Shown: positions 24,252-36,427, counted from the stretch's first letter. The stretch is DNA of 64,000 bases from Diorhabda sublineata (GCF_026230105.1 NC_079481.1:31410489-31474488); one strand, 5' to 3'. Made by a program: numbers and translations. Notes: a model not told the origin generated them from the sequence alone.

Positions 24252-27200
24252 TTATTTTTTCATTTTCTTTTTCCTGGTTTTGTCATCTGCGTTCAGAACT
24301 ACTACTACATCTTCTTCGCTGTCCGTATTAACATCTAGTAAATCAACTGGAAAATAAAAATTCATGTTATTTTGTACTTTAAAGGATTGTTCACAAATTA
24401 CTTGGATTCCTCAACTAATTAATAGCATTTTACTCATTTATATATTTACAAAAAATGGGGCCTTAAAGTGACAAGCAATGTTTTCATTACCAATATTATG
24501 ATTTACGGGGGAGCATTTTTTAAAAGAAGTGGCATTAACAGATCAGAACACTGAATACACCGGAAAAAGGGCACATTAGATTTTTTTGAATCACAGTGTA
24601 TATGACATCTGAATATCTATATACGTACATGGCATTTTCCTCAATGGAGGAGATTGAAAAGCAATTTTGATAAAAAAAGTAGGGGTTTACTATGAAAATA
24701 AAAAATGTAAGCATATTTTAATCACCTTTCTGTTCTCCAACAAATATTATTTGAATAAATAAAATTGTTCTGTTTGTAAAGACATTGTATGTATGACAAT
24801 AATGACACTCATCATCATTTTCTGAAGTAGAAGGGGCTCCAGAGGAAATATATAAAATCCAAAGCATTTTCTCATTACTTTCCCATGAAAAATTTTCCAA
24901 AAATATAGTTTACACGGAATTTAACTCAATTAAAGTGCTTTAATAGCATATTTTCATCAAAAATAGGGCTCTAGAGGGAAAATTAACAAACCTAACATGT
25001 TTTAATACATTTACCCACGACTACTACTCGAAAAATATAAGTTTTAGAATATTTTTTACAACAACCTCTTTTTTATTTGGTAATTTGTAAAATTCATAAT
25101 AAGAAAATGATTAATAGCAATAAATAATCTTATAGTAAAATTACCCGATGAAAATTTTCTTTCGTTTAAAAAAAATAATTTGGGGGATCACTACGACACT
25201 AAAATCTGTCAGGCAAATCACACATATCACTAGGTTGGAAGGCTCATTAGAAGTTGAACCAATGTGGTGAACATACTTCTAGAAGAAATGAGATATTTCT
25301 TCTTTAACTGACTTAATTTGAAGCAATAACGAATTCAGAGTACTTTTGAATCAAATCTCTCTGAATTCCATGCAGTGCCCCATAATTGAATACCATAACT
25401 TCAGATGGCTATAAGTGCCACTTTGTATATTAGCAGTTTGTAGTTATTACGATCTTCGATATATTAACCAGTACAGTTAACTAGGTTATAAATCCAATTG
25501 CTTTCTATTGGTAAGTAATCAATCCAGATAAATTCCAAGATATTTGGCACTACAGGTCTCTCCCAAGTTTTCAACCACAAAGAAATAGCATCCAAGTTTG
25601 TCTACTGTCTACATTAGAGAATCGAAACCAGTGCACTTTCTTGTGGAATTGGATGTAAAGTTGTAATGGATTTTTACTTGAAAGTGTCTGTGAATTACTA
25701 AATATTTGACATCTACTATACTTACTGACTGGTTTTGGTACTTCTATAACTTCAATTTCATCATCACTATTTTCTTTATCGCTATCGATCACGGTCCAAA
25801 CATTCTCTTTTTGATCTTTAGGTACCAAAGCCGCGGTACCTTCACCTAGAAAATTAGATCTTAATATATATAAAACATTTCTAATAAGCATCAACTTACC
25901 ACATTTTTGAATTTCCACTGTCTCGCTTGGACAATCTTCCTTTTGCTTAGATTTCAATTCTTTATCTTTACGTTTACTTTTCTTTTTATTCTTCTTTTCT
26001 TTAGTCACCCACTGATTTATTACAGTACTTATATCACCTGGACCTCCGTTATCTTCAATGGTAAGGTTCAGTAAACTCAAACCACAACCACTTTTTTGCT
26101 TTTCCAACCTAATAAATGTTATATATCCAACATATTTTTTCAACAACAATTATATTAATTCCTCTAACCTTTCATTATTTTCCTTTTCCACTGTTTCTTT
26201 AATTTGTTGCACAATCTGACCAGCTCTCCGAGCTGCTTTATTAGCAGTAGTTAGAATCATTTCCGGTGTTAAATCCGCTTTACCTCCTAGATGAAGACCA
26301 CATAATTCTTTATAGGAATTCAATCCTATAGACATGAAAGCATCTGCTACTCCTTCTTCTTGTATAGTTGGATCGGCTATTATATATTCCCTAGGTAAAA
26401 CGAAGTTAATATTAGGAACTGCTAGTGATATTCATATTGACTACAATATTTAGTACCACAGCACTGTACTGACCATGTCCCCGATCTGAGGAGACCCCAA
26501 AGACTTATTAATCAACAATGACAGTGTAAATTCAAGTTAATTCTTCAATTTTAATCAGTTTCTAAAGAAATCTCTAATGGAAGTTTTAACAGCAAACTTC
26601 TATTCACAGCTAAAAACCTCGTAAGTCAAAATTTGAAAACTTGCTTATGACTTTTGTCTTACTAGATTTATTTTTGGTCATTTTCCCTGTTTCCAAGTAC
26701 TCGCAAAGTAAAACCATTCATATTCTTTAGTTTGGCACTTGGTACAAACATACATAAATTTTTAAACAGTTTCTCTTGAATTCCTGCACACACTGTACAA
26801 TTGAAAGAAGTTGAATGATGATAGAGCTGCAACAGTTTGTATAAAGATGCACCAACTTCATAACAGCAGACTCCACTGAGAACTACAAAACAAATGCAGT
26901 AACGAAGAAGACAGTTGGAACCCAACCAAAAAAGCAGACCTTAAATCATTGCAGTCAAGCCCCAAAAAGTTTCCAAAGATTGACCTCAAACCTCCGCTTT
27001 ACTGGAGATATTCCACTCCTTAAAAGCCATGGTAAAGGGCCTTTCACAGTTGAGGGCCCCAGACTTGCTTCCATAGATTACCAGTTTACATCAAAGTATA
27101 ATAAATATTGATTTAATTAAAAAACTTATATCTTACCCTCCATTAAAAATAGAATATGTAATACACACAGGATAATGGTGTATAACCAAAGGAATAGGAT

Positions 27201-27912
27201 CTCTTTGTTTGACACTGTGTATAATGAATTCTTCCCCATCACAAGTGACGTCAGGTCTTCTAAAATGCGCCAAAGCAGCTAGAGCGGCAATAGAAGCGCA
27301 ATCTAATATATTTCCTTCGTAATTTAATACATTTATATCTACTCTAATCGCCCAAACCTATTAAATTCATTAAAAATACTTTATTTTACAATAAATATAT
27401 TACAAATGATTATAATTACTTTTTCATTCATTTTAATACACAAAGATTCCAAATCAAGAGCTTTGGAATCTTTTAAACATTTCTCCAATAATCTGTTCAA
27501 CTGAACTGATAAATCTGATTGCCTTCCTGCTTCAAAATGAGGAGCTGCTAGTGGATTTAATTCAATATTAAGATTTAGTATACCTTCGCTGGGTCTAGAT
27601 GATTTTGGCTGTTGTATTTCAGCAGATACTTGTGCTAGAACTCTAAATTTACGAATAAACACATTATTTAGTAATATAATTACTTTTTTACCTAGTTTTT
27701 CCTAAGGAAACGTGACAACAACCCCAATCTTTACCAAAATCAATTGAAACTTTTCTAAATTCATCAAATGCCCTTCCATCTAATCTCTAAAATCGAGTTT
27801 GAAATTCAAGCTGATAATTAATTGTTTTAATACTTACTGTCCATTCTGCAAGATTCTTCAACAAAAATTTCTTTTCACAATTTGAAACTATGGTTTTCCT
27901 AACATTAGACAT
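24252..27912 (-). CDS. EXOSC9: EXOSC9 / Rrp45, RNA exosome ring subunit
   Basis: This is a structural RNase PH-type subunit of the nine-protein exosome ring, which handles 3'-5' RNA processing and decay. Eight exons, in order of transcription: 27838-27912, 27692-27786, 27420-27642, 27137-27357, 26169-26390, 25900-26108, 25726-25845 and 24252-24346. All phases fit and give 419 residues. The family blocks are clear: SNCEKKFLL at the N-terminus, RLDGR, FGKDWGCCHVSLGKTRVLAQVS, FEAGRQSDL, and DCASIAALAALAHFRRPDV. The C-terminal tail is low-complexity: lysine-rich, then acidic (DDEIEVIEV), then a final RKKKMKK. Human EXOSC9 is similar in length and also ends in acidic and basic tracts. The start at 27912 matches the human N-terminus better than an upstream in-frame ATG at 27969. 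Its 3' end faces SAP30, and its start is 63 bases from the DPH4 stop. Confidence 0.95.
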
Positions 27913-27975
27913 GGTGAAAAAGAATGGGATGTTATTCAATTTAAACTTTAATAATGTTGGAAGTAGCAATTAAAT

Positions 27976-28404
27976 TTATCTTATTAATATGCAGTTTGTA
28001 CACTCGGAACACTCAATTAAGCATTTTTCATCATCCAAATCGCTTTGTATAATTTCAATGTTTTGTCCACACCTGCACAAAAATTCTGCAATTCCTTTGG
28101 AGTTAAAATCTAAGCTCGATTTATCAACCTCTGCATATATCAATGAATTGTGATTAAAGCTGTCTTCTAACAATAGAGCATTATACTCTTTTCTCAATTT
28201 CTCATCACTAAGCGTTTTATAAGCCTTATCGATGATAATAAATTCTTCACTCGAGTAGGATGTACTTTGTTTATCTGGATGAAATTTTTTAATCAGTACA
28301 TGATAATTCTGCTTAATTTCATCAAAAGAAGAATTTTGATTACATTGCAAAACAGTGTAATAGTTAGTTTTGTCTATTTTTTCTGCAACTGAAAGGTTTT
28401 CCAT
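27976..28404 (-). CDS. DNAJC24: DPH4 / DNAJC24, diphthamide synthesis J-protein
   Basis: A single exon of 142 residues. A J domain spans about residues 13-78 (YYTVLQC near 15, HPDK at 42-45, then AYKTLSDEKLRKEYN). A C-terminal CSL-type zinc-binding region follows, with FLCRCG and CSECTNC. This pairing is specific to DPH4, a cytosolic co-chaperone that helps the iron-sulphur enzyme DPH1-DPH2 in the first step of diphthamide synthesis on elongation factor 2. The length matches the family (about 150). An ATTAAA signal at 27947-27952 lies between its stop and the EXOSC9 start. It is divergent from AGA across a shared upstream region. Confidence 0.93.
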   Translation of the reverse strand: MENLSVAEKIDKTNYYTVLQCNQNSSFDEIKQNYHVLIKKFHPDKQSTSYSSEEFIIIDKAYKTLSDEKLRKEYNALLLEDSFNHNSLIYAEVDKSSLDFNSKGIAEFLCRCGQNIEIIQSDLDDEKCLIECSECTNCILIR

Positions 28405-28883
28405 AAAATTCTCAATCCTTCGCGTAAGTATATATTATATTAAAATAATTCAAGCACATTTAAATAACCTCCGTACGGAAACGGTTTTTTCTTTTAGGTT
28501 ACATCTAATTTAATATAGTGCATTTTTATATTAGGCATTTATTTGTGAAACACTAGTTTTGTTCGAGGGCCAAATTCCGAATTATAGAGCCGATCGCATG
28601 CGCACTTAAGAAACTTGTTCGCGGGAGGTGAGGTCTTAGACTCGCGAGCGCGAATGCCGTAGGTCCTAAATTGATTCGGAATCAGACTCGCGAACAAAGT
28701 TACTAAATTCGAAATTTCAATGGTTAATTTTTTATTTTGTTGGTAATACTGTTTACCGTTCTACAATATTACAGGGTGATACAAAATAATCTTTTTGTAA
28801 ATAGGTTATATTTTGGTAATATTTAAATTGCACTTTTTGATTCAATTATTTATATAATTTATTTTCATAGATAAATTTCCGAT
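28405..28883. promoter_or_regulatory. Shared divergent promoter of DPH4 and AGA
   Basis: The 479 bases between the two start codons contain a GC-rich core at about 28585-28705. It has an inverted pair, 'aacttgttcgcg' (28612-28623) and 'cgcgaacaaagtt' (28689-28701), and a direct repeat 'agactcgcga' at 28638 and 28684. The AGA side also carries 'acagggtgatac' near 28772, like a transposon end. I infer bidirectional promoter activity from gene orientation and the GC core; no start site is visible. Confidence 0.5.
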
Positions 28884-30736
28884 ATGAAAAAAACGATTTT
28901 TACAATAATTCTTACAATTGATATGTCATTGGCTATAATACCATTGGTAGTAAATACATGGGGATTCCAAAATGCAACAAAAGCAGGTAAGAAGTGTTAG
29001 TTTGTATTTCAGAGTTTTCTGGTAAGTAGGAAACGTAATTATTATTTTAAAACATAAAAAACTTTTTACTTTAGTATAATAAAGATGTTTTATTGCAGCT
29101 TGGGAAGTTTTAGAATCTGGAGAAATAAATAAAATAGATTTAGCTGTAGAAGCGCTAGCAGCTGGTTGTAAATCATGCCAGGATGAAAGGTGTGATACCA
29201 CAGTTGGTTTTGGAGGGTCTCCTGATGAAAATGGAGAAACTACACTTGACGCTATGATCTTTGATGGGTACTAATAAAATTTTAACACTTATTTTAATAA
29301 AATCTCAAATTTATTTTCTAGAAATACGCTTGATATGGGAGCAGTTGGGGGTTTAAGGAGAATCAAAGATGCTATTCACGTAGCCAAGCACGTTCTAGAA
29401 AATACAGAACATTCACTTCTAGTAGGAAGCTTGGCTACAAAATTTGCCAAAAATTTAGGATTTCCCGTAGAATCATTGTCAACCAACTTTTCGTTGGGTT
29501 TGTGGGAAAATTGGAAACAAAATAATTGTCAACCCAATTTTTGGAAGGTTTTTATTGGTTAAAAACGTATTTTTTATGACTATTCAATCATATTTCAGAA
29601 TGTAGTACCTGATCCTAAAACATCTTGTGGTCCTTATAGTGTGACAGAAGAACCTATTTCAAACGAAATTTTCAAATTTCCCTTAAATAAATTCGGTAAG
29701 AAAAATCATGACACCATAGGAATGATAGTAATATCTGGGAATAGACATATTGTGGCTGGAACTTCTAGTAACGGTGCTAAATTCAAAATTCCTGGGTTTG
29801 TATAATTGAAATTAAAATTCTAATTACGTTCCATTTCCATATCCCTTCTGCGAGGTTTTATTCTTTACATGACATTATTATTTTTAGACGAGTTGGAGAT
29901 TCTCCCATACCAGGTGCAGGTGCTTATGCAGATAGCGAAATAGGAGCTGCTGTTGCTACTGGAGATGGTGATATCATGATGAGATTCTTACCAAGGTTTG
30001 TCGGGTGATTTTTAATTATAATCATTGCATTAAATCTTTAATACATTTCTGTAAGGGTAAGTAATGCATTCAAAGTGGTAATGTTTTACTGGAGTGTTCA
30101 TAATTTACTTTTTGGAAGTGTACATATATCATATACAGCTTCTAAATAATAAGGAGATTAATCGAAAGCTGATCTTTTTTTTAAGAAAAATAATTAGTTA
30201 TTAGCTTGTTGCTTTATTTTTGAAAATTACAGATTTATTTATTGTCAAATTTAATACTATAAGTGTTAATACAAATGAACTACTTATACTTTTTTACCAG
30301 GAAGTATCTCCTACAAAAGCTCTAAAATAGTTTCAATTCATTTATTGTTTAATATCATACTATTGATTTTGGTACAAATGAACTACTTTTATTTTTTTAA
30401 CCAGTTTTCTTAGTGAAAATATTTCCAATTCACTTATTGTTGATGGATGTCGATACAAATGAACTACTCATATTTGTTTTTTGGTGTATTTTCAGTTTTT
30501 TAGCTGTTGAACAATTACGACAGGGAGTATCTCCTGCGAAAGCAGCAAACGTAGCAATAGCAAGGATAGCTGAAAAGTATAGTACGTTCTTTGGTGGATT
30601 AGTGGTTGTTGATAAAGATGGGAACATAGGAAGTGCCTGTAATGGTATGGAAAAATTTCCTTTTACAGTAGCCAACAAAAATTATCCAAGTGGAATAATT
30701 AAATATAATGTAAATTGTACTAATTATAATAAATAA
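28884..30736 (+). CDS. AGA: Aspartylglucosaminidase, lysosomal amidase
   Basis: AGA cleaves the GlcNAc-asparagine bond of N-linked glycoproteins in lysosomes. It is an N-terminal nucleophile hydrolase that splits itself into two chains. Six exons, 28884-28986, 29099-29267, 29322-29547, 29599-29795, 29888-29995 and 30496-30736, give 347 residues. An N-terminal hydrophobic signal peptide comes before PLVVNTW. Family blocks follow: VGFGGSPDENGETTLDAM, DMGAVGGLRRIK, NCQPNFWKNVVPDP and SSNGAKFKIPGRVGDSPIPG. The self-cleavage site HDTIGM is intact with the nucleophile Thr at residue 205 (206 in the human precursor), so the enzyme should be active. A poly(A) signal is at 30816-30821. Introns 1-4 are 51-112 bp. 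Intron 5 is 500 bp and contains repeats, including a decayed copy of part of exon 6. Confidence 0.95.
30270..30495 (+). repeat. Tandem repeats with exon relic in AGA intron 5
   Basis: 'acaaatgaacta' starts three imperfect copies at 30271, 30374 and 30454. After the first, 'cag' plus 'gaagtatctcctacaaaagc' (30298-30320) resembles the exon 6 sequence 'cagggagtatctcctgcgaaagc' at 30521-30543. This suggests that the 3' part of the intron and the start of exon 6 were duplicated in tandem and the extra exon copy decayed. Confidence 0.6.
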
Positions 30737-30821
30737 TTTATTATATTCCTTTGTTTATTGTTAGAATTTAGGGATAGGGAAAGTTGCAGACAAAAGTATG
30801 ATTATGAACCCATTAAATAAA

Positions 30822-33480
30822 ACATGCAGAAGTATATAAGAATATGATTCCCTTATTTTGGGGTACTCTCCGCAGAACTTGCTCCCGCTTGGTGATATAT
30901 CCCTCCAAACCCTTATTTTTAATATTTGCAGGCGTCATTTGATCACTGACTATTGGGCATTCACCTGTGGTCCGTGTCCATACTTTTATGTGGTTATTTG
31001 ATCCAGTTCTTTGAGGATGTTCAGCTGTAGGCTTCGAATTGTACCAATACCACTGATTTTTAACCAACTATAGGATTTTAGTCTGAAGAATTGCATCCTG
31101 GAACTAGGTAAAATGTGTTTTCTTCCTCGTCACCAACAGAATCTTCTACAACTAATACTATAAAGCACTTATGGTTGTTTGGGGGGTGGCGGGAGGAATA
31201 CATAGGTTGGACCCCCAAAAAAAATGAGGAGAAATGTAGGATAGTGAATGATTTGAATCTAAATGATATCTTTATATAAATTTAATATATCGATTTACAT
31301 TACTCTAAAAAAATATCGATAGAAAAGTAATAAATGTTTTCATACATATCACAAAAATAATTTTATCTAAAATCACATTGAAAATTTATAAATAAAAAAT
31401 ATAAATTGTTCGGTATAACCTAAAAAGATATCAGTCTATCGACTATTTAATTTTCTCGGTATAAAAAAAAACTGTTTTACGGTCTAAAATATTTATACGA
31501 GTCTTGTGAAAACTAAAACAGAATAATTTTTTTGAAATTGTAGACTGGTCGAGTTTGAGATTTTAGTATCAGCAACAAAAATTGTAAAAAAAGCATATCG
31601 CTGCTGATTATATTTACCATATTTGATTTACTCAAAGTTATACCATCTACTATACCCAAAAAGGAATTATATTAAATTTAAATCAACTCATTGAACTTTT
31701 TGAAAAGTTATAAAACTAAATAATTGAATTTCCAATACACAGTCTTTCACAAAAAGTATTCAATAATTTAATTGATATAATTTTTTACTATAAAATAAAG
31801 ACTAATTTATACAGGATATCTAAAAACTGTCCTGTCATGTCAAAAACATCTACTAGATGTAGTTTTACGTCTATCTAACCTATTTTACCCTCATCTAAAA
31901 GTTTCTCCTAATTAATGAAGTTATTTGTACGTAAATTGTTCATAATAAACCCTAATTTTTTATTGTCACAAGTATTTAAAGAATTAGAGACAACAGATAT
32001 ACTGAATTTGATAAAAAGAATTCCTAGATGACAGATTTCTAAAACTAATTTGACCATATATAAAGTTTTGGCTTCGAAACTTTTAGAAGATGAGCAGAAA
32101 TCTGACTTAAAGTTCTAATAAAAGGAAAAATCCACCCAAAGGTTTTAAAGTTTTTCTTTCTATTTAACAGCTGTCACTCGGTTATCACTTTGCAACAGTG
32201 GAAATTAACGTCTAAAAAACTCCCGTAATTTAATGTTCAAAATTGTGTGAATTGCTTGAAAGCTTACTTGCAACTTTAAAAATTCTCGGTTTCCGCCGTA
32301 TTAGTTTCACTGAAACAGATCTATGAAGTTCTCTTAACACCACGAAATAAAAAACAAAATAACACAACTCTCACTATCGGGAAAAATTGAGAAAAGCTAC
32401 ACAGCTATAACTAGAAAATACCTTATTTACCTTACGACCGCCATTTTGACGTAGATCAGCTGTTTTCTTAGATTGTCTTATTAAAGTATCTTTGCTGAAG
32501 AAATGATCGAAAGTAGGTCAAATGTTACAATTTTAAAGAAAGAAGATTTCATAACCTCGTGTCGTTGTTTATAAGAATTGTATGGGTAAGTTTCCCCGAA
32601 CTATTATTATTATAATTGTGTTATCATGAATGTTTATTAACAATTTTTATTTTTACTGAAAATAGATTCATTTCCGATTCAAAAAACGAAGAAAATCCAA
32701 ACTATGATACTTCATCACGATGTCAAATGTTCGAATTTAAATATTTGAACAGCATATCGAGTTTCGTAAAACATGTTTGAATATAATAAGAAAAAAAGAT
32801 TTGTACAGAGCTGTATATATTTAATCAACTATCAAGTGGGGTATACCCCATTTTTGGTCATAAAAAATCAATATTTTCAATAATTTTGTTTATTTCTCAA
32901 CGTATTTAAGATAAACAAGAAACCTGAGTGTAAAAATAAAAAATTTCAACACTTTTTTAGCTATTGAAGAATCCAAAAACTACATATTTGTTTCGGGAAG
33001 TACATGAAAAACGAACAAATTGAAATAAACAGAAAAGAAAATTAACTAACCTAATTTTTTCAATAATTTGTATTTCTGAATTTCTTATTGACAAAAAGTA
33101 TTGAAATTTTTTCACTTAGGTTTGATTTTTATTTTGAATACGCCGAAAAAATTTAAAAAAACTATCAAAAACATCAATTTTTCGATTTTATATGACACAT
33201 ATATACACATTTCCAAACAATCACCCGGACTATAGAAGAATTTATATCTAGAGAAACTACTACCATCGTTAATTATAAAAAATTCTGGTCAGTTTTTCTA
33301 AAAATTAAAATGCCGATACCATAAATAAAATAATTTTAGAATACTTACTGATTAAGAATTTACTATACCCAATTTTAATATCTACCATGCTCAAAAAAAT
33401 ACTTACACTTGTTCAAACTATAATTTACCTTCGTCGCGTAGAGGTCCTAATTAAATTTTAAAATTTACATCAAATTACGA
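30822..33480. other. Intergenic region, no gene recognised
   Basis: A minus-strand frame of 84 codons at 30813-31067 matches no family I know and may be old transposon material. 'tatacaggatatctaaaaactg' at about 31812 resembles a transposon end. Near 32435-32590 a less AT-rich stretch with a good plus-strand donor ('tatgg|gtaagt', GT at 32586) could be an untranslated exon, but no coding exon follows. Confidence 0.35.
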
Positions 33481-33486
33481 GCCATT

Positions 33487-33492
33487 TTTATT
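33487..33492 (-). promoter_or_regulatory. Poly(A) signal after short BCAS3 last exon
   Basis: AATAAA on the minus strand, 50 bases after the stop codon at 33542-33544. It supports 33542-33693 as a true last exon. Confidence 0.6.
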
Positions 33493-33541
33493 TTAAATAA
33501 ATCCTTTTTGGGTTAAAACAACGATATTATTATATTTGAAA

Positions 33542-33693
33542 TTATGTTAAACCGCTGCCACTGGAATCCCCTGGAAAATGGAGAAAATTTTCTCCGAATG
33601 GCGTCGGAGAAAGACGACTAGTTGAACTAACGCTACTTATCGAACTTAAATCGTCCTCGACTTCACAACGAACCGGAGAACCTGCTGCGTTAC
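33542..33693 (-). CDS. BCAS3: Alternative short last exon, probably BCAS3
   Basis: On the minus strand, 'tttattttcag' is followed by a 152-base open exon that ends in TAA. It begins with two bases that complete a split codon, exactly the phase left by BCAS3 exon 7 (ending 'atcg' at 50380). The encoded tail of about 50 residues is serine-rich (DDLSSISSVSSTSRLSP) and ends in FLHFPGDSSGSGLT. As I remember it, the human BCAS3 tail is also serine- and glycine-rich with a late LFP motif, so I take this as the conserved ending. Joined to exons 1-7 it gives 810 residues, closer to the human length (about 910-930) than the long form. The alternative is an unrelated minus-strand gene with no other visible exon. 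Confidence 0.6.
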
Positions 33694-36427
33694 CTGAAAA
33701 TAAATATTATATGGTATTTTGGGTTGCCAACTTTATAAAAATATAAACATATAAGTTTTAAATCAGAAAGTTTATGCTGCATTAGTGTAAATCAGCGTCT
33801 GGTTTCCAAAAAAAACAATTTCATTGGTATATAACATTGGGATAACTTAACCTCACAATACCTATATATTTAATAATTATTTTTTTGTTGATAAAACGTC
33901 TTGATTGTAGGACGAACATTTATTATTGAAAAGGTTATAAATATTGATGTTTTGACCTATTTCGGTCTTTATCAAAAAGTTTCGTAGTCGAAACGTCAAT
34001 ATTTTCATCTTCTACAAAAACTAATTTTCGATCAGAAAAGATCTAAAATTCAAGACGATTTATCAACAGATAAATATAAAAGTGTTTTAATAAGTAAAAA
34101 GTTGAAGAAATTAATTACCATGAACTTAATTTCAAATGAATATTTGATACATAAAAAAAATTTAACAAGAGATACGTTCACCTTTAATAAAAATGGCGAG
34201 GTGACGTCACCACCAATGCTCCATATATGGCGGCTTATACTTGTATTTACACTGTTGTCAGATTTTATGTTTTTCGGGGTATATCATTAATGTAATTAAT
34301 AAAATTATAAAAAATAACAATTTGGACGCTTTAATAATGTATTATTTATTGGAAAACGCAACGGATCTAAAAATCGTGACATGATAATCCAGTCTAAAAA
34401 AATTTTGTTGGCAACCCTACCTATCAAGTTTTACTACCAGTAATTTCGGAAAATTATTGTATTAAATATGACAACACGTCAAAGTCTTATACAGATTTCA
34501 ACTGAATCATTGTATTGTTTAATTTCTTAATATGATTAACACGTAAATGATTAAAATGAAACATATATTTAACTGACATAAGTCATTCTGTCATGTTTCT
34601 CATAAGTTGGGTTAGGTTAGAACATTCAATGTAATAGGGGATAATAAAACCATAATATTTGTAAAATTCGTTTATTAGATGAGTCTATTCAGCAAGTAGA
34701 TAAAGTTTATAAATTTTTCTGCCTTTATTTTTCACTAGCTAATACGAAATCTACATAGTGTTCGAGACATAATTGATTTTAACCACCTACTACATTAAAC
34801 TGTTATTTTTTTGTACTTATTGTCCAAAATTGATATTTATATCACTTTTTTTTATTTTTTAATTATTAAAACTCAATATAGAAGCCATAGAGCATACATA
34901 ACACTAGAGATTTACTTTCGTATTTACCTGATTAGGATCGTAATAAAAACACGTCAGTTTAGTCCAGTTCATGAAACCGAACCGGAAGTTAACCAATTCA
35001 ATTATTGGTCAAACCGGAAATTCTTATTATAAAGTACAATAAATGGATTCTGGTACCACGAAAACGGCAAATTAGCGTGTTTCTATCATGATTATAAACC
35101 GGGCAAGTACGGAAGTATTTTTAACTATATTATAAAGTACATGTAATAAAAAAGTTTAAACCTAAATTGATTTTAAATAAATAAAAAAAGAAAATTGTTT
35201 TTTTTGATTTCAAGAAATTATCTTTAAAATATTCGGCGCAATAGCCAATTAGAATTGAGCAAAATAGATGCAAAAAAATTTTATTCCACATCATTTGTAG
35301 ATATGATATTTAATTCAACAAGAATCAACTAAGGAATGCCTAATATGCAGGTAAAAGTTTCGCATTTAGAGGTTATGTTTCTTACTCTCACTCCAAATTT
35401 ATCACAACGAACGTATAAAAGCCTCATTCGGATTACGATTCTACCAGAGATTTCAATTCATTTGTTCTGATGTCACTAATACGTCATTCTCGCAACCATT
35501 CATGCATCTTTACCCCATTGTAACTGTTTCTAACCTCATTTACCACATAACCTAGAAATACCGCGCAAGAAAACTAATTCAACATTATACCTCAAATATG
35601 TCCTTCTAAATTCTGATATAACCTCACATATTAAATAATATATATCCTGTAGAGGGTCCTTTTGCGATTGATTCTCATTAAATTAACCAAAGAAATGTTT
35701 TAAGCAAGTAATACTTTAATATTTCATATCAAACTTACATATTTTGTTAAATTAATAGTGAGCAATAATTTTTGTGAAACAATTGTTGGTATTTTACTCT
35801 ATATTGTAGTTAAAATCTAATTATATCTTCAAGTGTCTATTGACAATCATTTATTTTAATAAAACCTTGTATATCATAAAAAATAAATATCAAATGACTG
35901 ATGTTCATATATTAATTAGAATAAAGAAAAAAAATACTTTGTTGGTTTTGTAAAGTGATTTCAATAATTTCTATTACTTCTTAGGTATTAATATTTGAAA
36001 AATAACGTTAAAAATTTCTCATAGATAAAAATTTCAAAATTATTTTTTAATAATGTCAAAAAAATTTAGACTTACAGCATAAGTACGTTTGCGAAAATGT
36101 TTCCCGATACATTCGAGTGAAAACTTTATCCATGATTATAATAACAACTTCACTAACATCATCAAACATAAATATCCACGAGTTTTAACGGGGATTGAAA
36201 ACATCCTATACTTTCTTTGATATTTCCCTTAATACGCTAGAGGATTAAAATCAAATTCTGTTTTCACAACATTTTTATTTTCTCACATTTTTCCAATCTT
36301 GGATATTACCTTTTTCAATTTGTTTTAATAAAGCATACATTCGATTTTCTTACGACTATGAATCGTAAAGTACAAATTTCTACAGTCTTCTATCAACTTT
36401 TTAAAAACATTGGCATTCGATTTGCAA
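33694..36427. other. Intergenic or BCAS3 terminal intron, little content
   Basis: If the short last exon is used, this is part of a 16.7-kb BCAS3 intron. Apart from the Penelope-like remnant at 33941-34004 I see no exon, tandem array or RNA gene. Confidence 0.4.
33941..34004 (-). mobile_element. Penelope-like end with degenerate hammerhead motif
   Basis: On the minus strand 33941-33977 reads 'ttgataaagaccgaaa' and then 'taggtcaaaacatcaat'. This has the layout of the hammerhead ribozyme core found at Penelope-like ends: CTGATGA (here TTGATAA), a stem 'gacc..ggtc', then GAAAC (here AAAAC). The right arm on the plus strand, 'gtcgaaacgtcaatatt' (33987-34003), is an inverted partner of 33944-33955. 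The key bases are changed, so self-cleavage is unlikely. Confidence 0.35.

Noticed and set aside
25571..25725. Continuation of the EXOSC9 frame after VPKPVS
   Set aside because: The GTAAGT donor at 25725 and the in-frame acceptor at 24347 give the acidic and basic C-terminus; the read-through is intron.
26668..26925. 85-codon minus-strand frame in EXOSC9 intron 4
   Set aside because: It lies wholly in an intron, shows no family motif I know, and exon phases fit without it. It may be old repeat DNA.
30813..31067. 84-codon minus-strand frame downstream of AGA
   Set aside because: No recognised domain. Nearby sequence has stops in all frames, so old transposon debris is more likely.
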